Origin: Sphingomonas paeninsulae
GTDB lineage: Bacteria; Pseudomonadota; Alphaproteobacteria; Sphingomonadales; Sphingomonadaceae
DNA length: 64,000 nt
Direction: 5' to 3'
NCBI RefSeq assembly: GCF_003660165.1
Contig: NZ_CP032829.1
Span: forward strand, 2,859,165-2,923,164
Positions 37,455 to 46,598 of the stretch are shown here, piece by piece; the first letter of the stretch is position 1, and each line of letters begins with the position of its first letter. A program made the translations under genes and the position numbers. Under the pieces are notes generated by a model. That model was not told the DNA's origin and ran no database searches. It worked only from the letters and a program-made list of their open reading frames with translations.

Positions 37455-38063
37455 CTAGCCCGCAGCCTGGAAAGCAGCCGCAATCGACAAGTGAACTTCG
37501 TCGGAAACGAGCGGTACGTACGCCTTAATGCCGAAATCGCTTCGCTTGATGTCGGCCGATCCGGTGAATCCGATATTGGCTTTCTTGTTCGTCGAGCTGC
37601 TGACTCCGGTGAAGACTGCTTCGATCGTGACTGGCTTGGTCACGCCGTGCAAAGTCAGATTGCCGGTAATGTCCGCCGTTGTAGCGCTGGTGGATGTGAC
37701 TTTCGTGGAAACGAAAGTCATTGTCGGATATTTCGTGGCATCGAACCAGTCGGCGCTTTTCAGTTCGCCAGTTAATTTGTCGCTGGTCGTTTGCACGCTG
37801 GCAACCGGGACGCTGATCGAAACCTTAGTTGTCGCGAGGTTTTTTGGATCGATGATGAGCTTGCCGGACGCCTGTGAGAACATCCCGCTGAACAAGCTGA
37901 CACCGAGGTGATTGACCGTCCACGCGATTTGCGTGTGGTATGACTCGACGTCGTAATTGCCCGCCACAACCTTGGTTACATCGCTGGTACCGAGTGTCGG
38001 CAACTGCGCAATGGCGGGGGCAGCGAGAGCGAAAGCGGCGGCAACAAACATTTTGGTACGCAT
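37455..38063 (-). CDS. YceI-family periplasmic lipocalin-like protein
   Basis: 202 residues; signal peptide 1-19 (MFVAAAFALAAPAIA), then the YceI beta-barrel: YDVESYHTQIAWTVNHLGVSLFSGMF, PVASVQTTSDKL, FDATKYPTMTFVSTKV, ITGNLTLHGVTKPVTI, DFGIKAYVPLVSDEVHLSI. Binds a hydrophobic, isoprenoid-type molecule in structural homologues. Sits between ilvC and leuA, 36 bases after ilvC, without a metabolic link that I can see. Confidence 0.92.
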   Translation of the reverse strand: MRTKMFVAAAFALAAPAIAQLPTLGTSDVTKVVAGNYDVESYHTQIAWTVNHLGVSLFSGMFSQASGKLIIDPKNLATTKVSISVPVASVQTTSDKLTGELKSADWFDATKYPTMTFVSTKVTSTSATTADITGNLTLHGVTKPVTIEAVFTGVSSSTNKKANIGFTGSADIKRSDFGIKAYVPLVSDEVHLSIAAAFQAAG

Positions 38064-38099
38064 GGGTAATCCTCCCGTAAGTTGCCGCCGATTTTGCCC

Positions 38100-39137
<1,038 letters not shown>

Positions 39138-39169
39138 TTAATTAATGGGGCATTGATTGGATGGGCGGA

Positions 39170-39685
39170 TTAAGCTGCCTCGCGACCGCGCGCGATGGCG
39201 ACGATCCCGGTGCGGGCAACTTCGACAAGACCGACTTCGCGCATCAAAGCGATGAACCGATCAATCTTTGTGGAGGCTCCAGTGACTTCGAAAACGAAGC
39301 TACCGATGGTGGTATCGACGACGTTGGCGCGGAACACTTCAGCAAGGCGCAGGGCCTCGATCCGGTTTTCGCCAGTGCCCGCGACCTTTACCAAGGCGAG
39401 TTCGCGTTCCACGTGATCGCCCAGTACGGTGAGGTCGGTGACGCGATGGACGGGGACCAGACGATCGAGTTGGGCAACAACCTGTTCGATGACCGCGGGG
39501 GTGCCGGTGGTGACGATGGTGATGCGGCTGACGGCATCATCTTCGCTGATGTCGGCGACGGTGAGGCTTTCGATATTATAGCCGCGCGCCGAGAACATAC
39601 CGGCGATCCGGGCGAGAACGCCGGATTCATTGTCGACGATTACCGAGAGGGTGTGTCGTTCGGAAACGGTTTCAAGAATGTGCAT
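39170..39685 (-). CDS. ilvN: Acetolactate synthase small subunit
   Basis: 171 residues from ATG at 39685, overlapping the ilvB stop by one base (TGATG). N-terminal ACT domain: HTLSVIVDNESGVLARIAGMFSARGYNIESLTV; C-terminal half with RIEALRLAEVFRANVVDTT and SFVFEVTGASTKIDRFI. Confers valine feedback control and stimulates the large subunit. The one-base overlap supports equal production of the two subunits. Confidence 0.97.
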   Translation of the reverse strand: MHILETVSERHTLSVIVDNESGVLARIAGMFSARGYNIESLTVADISEDDAVSRITIVTTGTPAVIEQVVAQLDRLVPVHRVTDLTVLGDHVERELALVKVAGTGENRIEALRLAEVFRANVVDTTIGSFVFEVTGASTKIDRFIALMREVGLVEVARTGIVAIARGREAA

Positions 39686-41433
39686 CAGACCAGCGCCTTC
39701 GCTTCGTCGTCCATGACGCCAGTGACGCCGGCCGGGTCGAGGATCATATCGGTGTGAGCTGCGCCAGATGGGATCATCGGGAAGCAGTTTGCAAGTTTCG
39801 CGACACGGCAATCGACGATGACCGGGCCAGGTTGATTGAGCATCTCGTTTATACCCGATTCCAGGTCGGCGGGATTTTCGATGCGGATGCCGGTCCAGCC
39901 ATAAGCCTCTCCCAACTTCACGAAGTCTGGGAGAGAATCACTATAACTCTCTGAATAACGGCTCTCATATGTCAGCTCCTGCCACTGACGGACCATGCCC
40001 ATATACTCGTTATTCAGAATAAAAATTTTCACAGGCAGACGATATTGAGTCGCCGTCGCCAGTTCCTGAATGTTCATCTGGATCGACGCTTCACCGGCGA
40101 TATCAATCACCAGAGCATTCGGATTGCCGATTTGCGCGCCGATTGCGGCGGGCAGGCCATAGCCCATCGTGCCGAGGCCACCGCTGGTCAGCCATTTGTT
40201 CGGACTTTCGAAATCGAAATGCTGAGCGGCCCACATCTGATGCTGACCGACTTCGGTGGTGATGATCGGATTGCGCTTGTGCGTCGCCTCCCACAGAGCG
40301 CGGACGGCGTGCTGTGGCATGATTTCAGTCTTTGACTTCGTAAAGCCGAGCGATTTTTTCGCGCGCCACTTGTCGATCTGTGACCACCATGCGCTCAAAT
40401 CGGCCTTTGCGTACTGACGCGCTTTCCAGATTTTCACCATATCCTCGATCGCGCGACCGACGTCGCCGACGATGCCGAGGTCGACGCGGACGATCTTGTT
40501 GATCGAACTCCGGTCGATATCGATATGGATTTTCTTGGAATTGGGCGAAAACGCATCCAATCGACCCGTAACCCGGTCATCGAAACGCGCACCGAGGCAG
40601 ATGATCAGGTCGGCACCGTGCATCGCCATATTGGCTTCATATGTGCCGTGCATCCCGAGCATTCCGAGCCACGCATCACCGCTCGCCGGATAAGCGCCAA
40701 GGCCCATCAGCGTCGAGGTAACAGGTGCACCGGTCAGTCGCTGAAGTTCACGCAGCACCGTGCTGGCGTTCGGACCCGCATTGATAATGCCGCCGCCAGT
40801 ATAGAAGATTGGGCGTTCGGCAGCCGCGATCATTTCAATTGCGGCCTCAAGCAGCTTCGGATCGGCCTTTACTTGCGGGCGATATGCTTTGTGCTGAATA
40901 GGCCCCGGCTTGGTATAACGCGCCGTCGCAACCTGAACGTCCTTAGGAATGTCGATAACGACCGGCCCCGGACGACCGGAGGTCGCGATATAAAATGCTT
41001 CGTGGACGATATCGCCGAGCTTGGCGGGGTCCTTCACGAGATAATTATGCTTGGTGCAATGACGCGTGATGCCGACGGTATCGGCCTCTTGAAACGCATC
41101 GGTGCCGATCAGCGCGGTCGGAACCTGACCCGTGATGACAACCATCGGGATCGAATCCATCAACGCATCGGTGATGCCGGTGATTGCGTTGGTCGCGCCG
41201 GGACCGGAGGTGACAAGCACGACGCCGGGCTTGCCGGTCGAACGAGCATATCCTTCGGCAGCGTGGGTCGCGGCTTGTTCGTGGCGAACGAGGATGTGGC
41301 GGATACGTTTCTGTTTGAACAAAGCATCATAGATCGGGAGGACGGCCCCACCGGGATAGCCGAACACGACTTCCACGCCGAGATCGACAAGCGCCTCGAT
41401 GAGGATTTCGGCTCCGGGCATTTCGGCTGGCAT
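39685..41433 (-). CDS. ilvB: Acetolactate synthase large subunit
   Basis: 582 residues from ATG at 41433 with GGAGAG upstream; a longer frame starting at 41493 is rejected. ThDP-enzyme parts: GYPGGAVLPIYDAL with catalytic Glu in RHEQAATHAAEGYARSTG, VVLVTSGPGATNAITG, FAD region LGARFDDRVTGRLDAF, and ThDP/Mg region IDIAGEASIQMNIQELATA, GMVRQWQELTYESRYSESY. The Mg motif reads GEAS where GDGS/GDAS is usual. Condenses two pyruvates, or pyruvate with 2-oxobutyrate. First gene of ilvB-ilvN-ilvC; follows miaA by 61 bases. Confidence 0.96.
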   Translation of the reverse strand: MPAEMPGAEILIEALVDLGVEVVFGYPGGAVLPIYDALFKQKRIRHILVRHEQAATHAAEGYARSTGKPGVVLVTSGPGATNAITGITDALMDSIPMVVITGQVPTALIGTDAFQEADTVGITRHCTKHNYLVKDPAKLGDIVHEAFYIATSGRPGPVVIDIPKDVQVATARYTKPGPIQHKAYRPQVKADPKLLEAAIEMIAAAERPIFYTGGGIINAGPNASTVLRELQRLTGAPVTSTLMGLGAYPASGDAWLGMLGMHGTYEANMAMHGADLIICLGARFDDRVTGRLDAFSPNSKKIHIDIDRSSINKIVRVDLGIVGDVGRAIEDMVKIWKARQYAKADLSAWWSQIDKWRAKKSLGFTKSKTEIMPQHAVRALWEATHKRNPIITTEVGQHQMWAAQHFDFESPNKWLTSGGLGTMGYGLPAAIGAQIGNPNALVIDIAGEASIQMNIQELATATQYRLPVKIFILNNEYMGMVRQWQELTYESRYSESYSDSLPDFVKLGEAYGWTGIRIENPADLESGINEMLNQPGPVIVDCRVAKLANCFPMIPSGAAHTDMILDPAGVTGVMDDEAKALV

Positions 41434-41494
41434 AAAAACTCTCCTGTTGCGTTGCGGCAAATTTTGCAAGCCGCGACCGAGTACGGGTAACAAA

Positions 41495-42433
41495 CTATGC
41501 TGTCAACAGACTATTGCGTAATATTGTTGCTATATTAGCAATATTATTAGAACTTAAAATCGTTTCCAGCCTCGGCCAGTCGGGTGAGGACTGACGGGAG
41601 AACCAGGTGTATTGCCGTTTGGCGTACTGACCCGTGGCGCGCTTGCCCGCGATCTTGACGTCGGATTCGGACATTTCGCCACGCTGGAACGCGCCGATTT
41701 CGGGCACTCCGATGGCGCGCATGACGGGGAGGGCGGGGTCGAGATTGCGCGCGAGCAGGGCGGAAACCTCATCCTGCCCGTCAGCGAACATCGTGTCGAA
41801 ACGCGCGTCGCAACGTTCGTTCAACCAGTCGCGCGGGGGGAGCAGGATGAGCGAGGCGAGGTGTACGCGATCCGCGATGCCGCCTTCGCGATGCTGTTGC
41901 CAATGGCTTAGCGGTTTGCCGGTCGAACGAATAACCTCAAGCGCGCGGGCGATGCGGTTGGTGTCGGCGGGGGCGATGCGGGCGGCGGCTTCGGGGTCTT
42001 CGCTTGTCAGGGCGATGTGCGAATCGGCGACCGGGAGCGCGCGGACGAGGCTGCGGATTTCGGGGTCGATGTCGGGGATGGGCGCGATGCCGTCCAATAA
42101 TGTGCGGATATAAAGGCCGGTGCCGCCGACTAGGATCGGCAGAAGGTTGTGAGCTTTGGCTTCCGCGATGGCTTCGGTCGCTTCGCGCGCCCAGCGAGCG
42201 GCGGAACAGGGTTCTGCGCCGTCGATATGGCCGAACAGGCGGTGGGGGGCGCGTGATTCCTCCTCCTGCGAAGGGCGCGCCGTGATGATCCGCAGGTCGC
42301 GATAGACCTGCATCGAATCAGCATTGATGATGATCGAAGGCGTTAATTCCGCCAGGGCGAGGGCGAGTGCCGACTTGCCGCTGGCGGTTGGCCCTGCGAT
42401 GAGCGCCAGCGGTTGGAGATTATTGATGTTCAT
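41495..42433 (-). CDS. miaA: tRNA dimethylallyltransferase
   Basis: 312 residues from ATG at 42433 (MNINNLQPLALIAGPTASGKSAL). P-loop GPTASGKSALALALAE, DSMQVYRDLRIITARPS, HRLFGHIDGAEPCSAARW, LVGGTGLYIRTLLDGIAPIP, and AKRQYTWFSRQ near the end. Adds the dimethylallyl group to A37 of tRNAs reading UNN codons. The start codon overlaps that of the divergent serB gene (42426) by 8 bases. The last ~20 codons are AT-rich (SSNNIANIATILRNSLLTA). Confidence 0.96.
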   Translation of the reverse strand: MNINNLQPLALIAGPTASGKSALALALAELTPSIIINADSMQVYRDLRIITARPSQEEESRAPHRLFGHIDGAEPCSAARWAREATEAIAEAKAHNLLPILVGGTGLYIRTLLDGIAPIPDIDPEIRSLVRALPVADSHIALTSEDPEAAARIAPADTNRIARALEVIRSTGKPLSHWQQHREGGIADRVHLASLILLPPRDWLNERCDARFDTMFADGQDEVSALLARNLDPALPVMRAIGVPEIGAFQRGEMSESDVKIAGKRATGQYAKRQYTWFSRQSSPDWPRLETILSSNNIANIATILRNSLLTA

Positions 42434-43307
42434 TGCGACGCTCGTAGCACCAGATGGATTGAAAGCGGGCGACATTTCGCTGGCCGCCGACGCGGTTCGC
42501 GGAAAAGCGGGTCCGATTGTGGACGGCGTGGCGTGCGATATCAGTTTTTCCAGTGACGTCTTGTCCCCAGGCGCGAGTCTGGAAAGAAATGCGCTTGAGA
42601 ATGTGCTCCCCGGTTTGGACGTCATCGTTCAGGTCGAAGCCGATCGTCGTCGCTCTTTGCTGGTGGCCGACATGGATTCGACGATGATCACCGTCGAATG
42701 CATCGATGAGCTCGCCGATTATGTCGGCCTGAAAGCCGAAGTGGCCGAAGTCACCGAACGGGCGATGCGCGGCGAAATTGATTTTGCGGGTGCGCTACGT
42801 GACCGCGTCGCTTTGCTGGCAGGGATGCCGGAAACCACGGTCTCCGAGTGCCTGCGTGAGCGCATAAAAATCATGGGCGGGGCGAAGGCTCTGGTCCGTA
42901 CCTTGCGCAATAATGGAGGCTATGCACTGCTAGTTTCAGGTGGGTTCACCCATTTTACGGGGCCTGTGGCGGCGGAAATCGGTTTTGATCGGGCAATCGC
43001 GAACCGGTTGATGATGCAGGACGGCTTGCTGACGGGCAAGACGGAGCAGCCGATCGTCGACGCGGAAACCAAGCGAGCATCGCTATTGGGCGAACTCAGC
43101 ACGCGCGGGCTCGCGGCTTCGGCGTGTATGGCCGTGGGTGACGGGGCGAATGACATCCCGATGATCGCAGTGGCGGGGCTTGGCGTCGCCTATCATGCCA
43201 AGCCTAAGACCGAGGCGGCTGCCGATGCACGTGTTCGGATCGGAGATTTATCGGTGATTTTATATGCGATGGGTTTTGCTCGGGCAGATTGGGCAACGGA
43301 GAGCTAG
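42426..43307 (+). CDS. serB: Phosphoserine phosphatase
   Basis: 293 residues from ATG at 42426 (MFIATLVAPDGLKAGD). HAD phosphatase: nucleophile motif VADMDSTMITVECIDELAD, motif II VSGGFTHFT, Lys in GKTEQPIVDAETKR, motif III GDGANDIPMIAVAGLGVAYHAKP. N-terminal ~80 residues correspond to the regulatory region of the long SerB form. Last step of serine synthesis. It starts divergently from miaA with start codons that overlap (ATGTTCAT), so its promoter and ribosome site lie in miaA coding DNA. Confidence 0.96.
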   Translation: MFIATLVAPDGLKAGDISLAADAVRGKAGPIVDGVACDISFSSDVLSPGASLERNALENVLPGLDVIVQVEADRRRSLLVADMDSTMITVECIDELADYVGLKAEVAEVTERAMRGEIDFAGALRDRVALLAGMPETTVSECLRERIKIMGGAKALVRTLRNNGGYALLVSGGFTHFTGPVAAEIGFDRAIANRLMMQDGLLTGKTEQPIVDAETKRASLLGELSTRGLAASACMAVGDGANDIPMIAVAGLGVAYHAKPKTEAAADARVRIGDLSVILYAMGFARADWATES

Positions 43308-43376
43308 GCGCAGACGGCGAAAGATTGCAGGAGTTTAACTTGTGACCCGACGCGCCGCCGTCTAGGCGCTCCCGCG

Positions 43377-44123
43377 ATGAGTTTGGCGTTCCTGCAACCT
43401 GCGTCGGATTGGCGACGGCAAAAGCTCAGCCATAGGGCGATTGCTCTGGGTCTGGCGATCGCCATCGAGCTATTGTTTCTGCTGGCCCTATTGCAGCTTG
43501 TCCCGTCGGCATCAAAAAAATTACTGCCTCCAACCACGACGACCTTCCAGATGCTGCCTGCAGAGATCGCGCAGAAGGTGACAAAGGTCGAAAAGTCCGG
43601 TGGCGCGCCGCCAGCAAAAACGCCGACCCCACGCAGCGCTCCCGTCGTTGTACCGAAGGTTCCGCGCCCCATCCTGACGATGAGCAAGGATGAATTCGCC
43701 GCTACCGATATTTCGAAACTGCCTAAAAACGGCGGTAACGAAGGCAACGGTTCGGGCAAGGGCACTGGTTCGGCTATGGGGCCAGGCGAAGGACCGGGCG
43801 GTGAACCGATGTATAATGCCGAATGGTATGTCGAGCCGCCACGGGGTGCCCTCGCGCTGTATCTGCCGAATGGCGCGCCGCCCAATAGCTGGGGCATGGT
43901 CGCGTGCAAGACGATCCCGAATTATGGCGTCGAAAACTGCCAACAGCTTGGAGAATCGCCTGTAGGTTCCGGAATATCCCGAGCGCTGCGGCTCGCGGCA
44001 TGGCAGTTCAAGGTGCGCCCGCCCCGTATCGGTGGACGACCGTTAATGGGCGTTTGGGTACGGATACGGTTCGACTTCACAAAGTCCGAAAAAGATACGG
44101 ATAATTCGGATGGACCAAACTAA
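43377..44123 (+). CDS. TonB-like membrane-anchored protein
   Basis: 248 residues. One membrane span at ~22-43 (AIALGLAIAIELLFLLALLQL) after a basic cytosolic start, then a Pro/Lys/Thr-rich stretch (GGAPPAKTPTPRSAPVVVPK) and a Gly-rich run (GNEGNGSGKGTGSAMGPGEGPGG). The end, ISRALRLAAWQFKVRPPRIGG then PLMGVWVRIRFDF, has the TonB C-terminal pattern. Two cysteines (VACKTIP, VENCQQ). Probable energy transducer for outer-membrane receptors, but no exbB/exbD lies nearby. It follows serB by 69 bases. Confidence 0.7.
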   Translation: MSLAFLQPASDWRRQKLSHRAIALGLAIAIELLFLLALLQLVPSASKKLLPPTTTTFQMLPAEIAQKVTKVEKSGGAPPAKTPTPRSAPVVVPKVPRPILTMSKDEFAATDISKLPKNGGNEGNGSGKGTGSAMGPGEGPGGEPMYNAEWYVEPPRGALALYLPNGAPPNSWGMVACKTIPNYGVENCQQLGESPVGSGISRALRLAAWQFKVRPPRIGGRPLMGVWVRIRFDFTKSEKDTDNSDGPN

Positions 44124-44131
44124 GGACTTCG

Positions 44132-45139
44132 TCAGGGCGCGATGGGGATGCACGTCTGTCCGCTGGCGCGAACCGAGGTGCAAAGCTTCTCAGCGGCAGC
44201 GCGTGAAATCAACGGGCCGGCGCGCAAACGCGTCAGTGGGCCAGCTTTGATCGCAAAGGCACTATAGGGACGGAGTGCAGGAATGCGTTCGCGGAGAGCA
44301 GGCCAAAGCGCACGCGCTTTGGCTTCATCGCTATATGCACCAAACTGTACGCGCCAGTTTCCACTTGGAGGCGTAACAGGCGTTTGCGGAGCTTCCGGTT
44401 TGTTTACGGCTGATTTTGCAACGGCTGGTTTGATGCCAACGGACGCCGGAGCCGCTGTTTCGATGGCGGATTTTGACTGGCGAACCTCTGGCGCACCCAC
44501 GGCTGGTCGGGATGCCAGCAAGTTTTCAACGCTAATATGCGGATGTTGGGTCGCCGGCGCGGCAGAAATTGCATCGCGACTGGCATGAGCCTCAAAAGCC
44601 CCCGCCAGCGCAAGACCGCGCTGGCGCTGATCTAGCGGGATATATTTGTCCATCTGGGCAAGGCTGGTCTTGGCAGCCGGAACGCCCGCCACCGAAGCGC
44701 GCGTCATCAGAGCATAGGCACGCGGCCAGTCCTTGGCGATCATGTCGCCGTTAAAGAGCGCCGTACCAAGGATATATTGCGCGCGCGCGTTACCGCGACC
44801 GGCGGCATCTTCGATATACGGCATCGCTTCGGCACGTTTCCCCGTCTGGAACAACACGAGACCGTAATTGTCCTTGCCACCGTCGCTACCTTGTTGCGCC
44901 GCACGCCGAAACCAGTCTTCGGCGAGTTTCAGGTCGAGAGGAACGCCGCGTCCCAGTTGGTAAGCCTGCCCCAGATGAACCTGAGCATCGGGATCGCCAG
45001 CAATCGCCAGTGGGCGCCATTCGTTGATCGCCGTCGCATAGTCGCCATTTTGCCAAGCAAGGTCGCCGTTATTCGTATCCGCAAGCGCAGGGGTGGCAAT
45101 CAGCGCACCGACGAGCAAAAGCAACGAAATAGATTTCAT
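44132..45139 (-). CDS. Exported Sel1-repeat protein with C-terminal SPOR domain
   Basis: 335 residues from ATG at 45139 (MKSISLLLLVGALIATPALA, signal peptide), AAGGA upstream. Sel1-type repeats at ~25-165 (GDPDAQVHLGQAYQLGRGV, AEDWFRRAAQQGSDGGKDNYGL, GNARAQYILGTALFNG). A Pro/Ala-rich linker leads to a SPOR domain (~260-335: GNWRVQFGAYSDEAKARALWPAL ... LTRLRAGPLISRAAAEKLC). SPOR domains bind septal peptidoglycan without stem peptides. Divergent from parA (190 bases between), and paired with a second SPOR protein at 46599. Confidence 0.85.
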   Translation of the reverse strand: MKSISLLLLVGALIATPALADTNNGDLAWQNGDYATAINEWRPLAIAGDPDAQVHLGQAYQLGRGVPLDLKLAEDWFRRAAQQGSDGGKDNYGLVLFQTGKRAEAMPYIEDAAGRGNARAQYILGTALFNGDMIAKDWPRAYALMTRASVAGVPAAKTSLAQMDKYIPLDQRQRGLALAGAFEAHASRDAISAAPATQHPHISVENLLASRPAVGAPEVRQSKSAIETAAPASVGIKPAVAKSAVNKPEAPQTPVTPPSGNWRVQFGAYSDEAKARALWPALRERIPALRPYSAFAIKAGPLTRLRAGPLISRAAAEKLCTSVRASGQTCIPIAP

Positions 45140-45329
45140 AGACAATCCTTCGGCAAACGATGCGATCATTAGCCAAGTGTGTACGCGCGGAGCAGTTAAC
45201 AGCCGCTTAGCATTGTTCGGCAAGCAGAAATTCTACGACGCGATCCGCTTTGGCGCGCGATCGTTAACCCTATCTTATTCGTCTGCATGCCATCTGTCGT
45301 TCGGGACACAGGTAATCCAAGGACGTTAG

Positions 45330-46048
45330 ATGCGGATATTGGCTTTAGCATCGCAAAAAGGCGGATCGGGCAAAACGACCCTTTCCGGGCACCTTGCAGT
45401 GCAGGCGCAACTTGCGGGGGCTGGGCCGGTCGTTCTGATCGACATCGATCCACAGGGGTCGTTGGCAGATTGGTGGAACGAGCGTGAAGCCGAGTTTCCC
45501 GCATTCGCCCAGACGACCGTGGCACGACTTGCTGCTGATCTCGAAATGCTTCGTCAGCAGGGGTTTCGTCTGGCGGTCATCGACACACCCCTGCGATTAC
45601 CATGGCAATCCAAAGCGTTATTGCGGTCGCCGAACTCATCATCATCCCAACACGCCCATCGCCACATGATTTGCGCGCCGTCGGTGCCACGGTAGATTTG
45701 TGCGACCGCGCGGGCAAACCGTTGCTGTTCGTCGTCAACGGGGCGACACCCAAGGCCAAGATTACTTATGAAGCCGCAGTCGCACTGTCCCAACATGGCA
45801 CAGTTGCTCCAGTTACACTCCATCACCGCGTCGATTTCGCAGCCTCGATGATTGACGGTCGCACCGTCATGGAGGTCGATGCAAAAAGCCGTTCGGCGGG
45901 CGAGGTCCGCGACTTGTGGACTTATGTATCCGACCGACTGGAAAAGAATTTCCGCCGCACCGTATTCAGCGCGCCGGGCATGACCGCGCAGGCCGCAACG
46001 GCACCTCGTGCCGCGAGTGGCTTTGGCCGCCGCGTTGTCGGTCAGTGA
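45330..46048 (+). CDS. ParA-family ATPase (frame broken at 45588-45591)
   Basis: 239 residues once one C is added to the CCCC at 45588-45591; this joins AVIDT with PPAITMAIQSVIAVAELIIIPTRPSPHDLRAVGATVDL, the standard ParA continuation. Walker A with deviant Lys: SQKGGSGKTTLSGHLA; Asp in VLIDIDPQGSLADWW; switch II AVIDTPP. No N-terminal DNA-binding extension, so it is an orphan-type ParA/MinD-like positioning ATPase rather than a plasmid ParA. Followed by an RHH protein and a TPR-SPOR lipoprotein in one operon. Cargo unknown. Confidence 0.85.
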
Positions 46049-46056
46049 GCGCCGCC

Positions 46057-46587
46057 ATGATGAACGAACCAAAGCCTTTCGCCTCGCTGTCCTCAACGCT
46101 GCTTGCTCGCAAGGGTCATGCGAAGCCTGCCATGCGGCCACAGGGGTTTGCCGGTTTCGGCATCAGTCCCGCACAATCTTACGAAGATCTGGGCTGGAAC
46201 GACATGGGTACAGAGCCGCGTCCCGAATTGGTTGTTACCGAAGCAAAACCAGCAACTGCGGACGTTGTGCCGATTTTAACCGAAGTCCCGCGGATCGATG
46301 AAACCGCAGTCGTCGAAACACCGACAGTCGTGCGCCAGCAAGAAGAGCTGGTCCGCGAACTGACGCCGACAGCCCTGGAGGCAGTACGGAAAATACGTGC
46401 GGCTCCCGGATCGAAGGGTAAGGCCGCATTCACGCTCCGCCTCGATCCAGAACGCCATCTGAAATTGCGCCTGATTTGTGCGGTCACTCACCGGTCAGCC
46501 CAGCATGTCGTGCTCGAAGCGCTCGACAATTTTCTATCCACCCAATCCGCCATTGTCGCACTGGCAACGGCCAAGTCTCCGCGCTGA
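46057..46587 (+). CDS. Partner protein with C-terminal ribbon-helix-helix domain
   Basis: 176 residues from ATG at 46057, 8 bases after the parA stop. Residues ~1-110 are low-complexity, rich in Pro, Glu, Val. The C-terminal ~50 residues, KAAFTLRLDPERHLKLRLICAV then RSAQHVVLEALDNFL, follow the strand-helix-helix pattern of RHH DNA-binding domains. As ParA systems often use a DNA- or ATPase-binding partner, this is the likely one. Not a recognised ParB. Ends 11 bases before the next gene. Confidence 0.65.
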   Translation: MMNEPKPFASLSSTLLARKGHAKPAMRPQGFAGFGISPAQSYEDLGWNDMGTEPRPELVVTEAKPATADVVPILTEVPRIDETAVVETPTVVRQQEELVRELTPTALEAVRKIRAAPGSKGKAAFTLRLDPERHLKLRLICAVTHRSAQHVVLEALDNFLSTQSAIVALATAKSPR

Positions 46588-46598
46588 AGGAAATCGCC

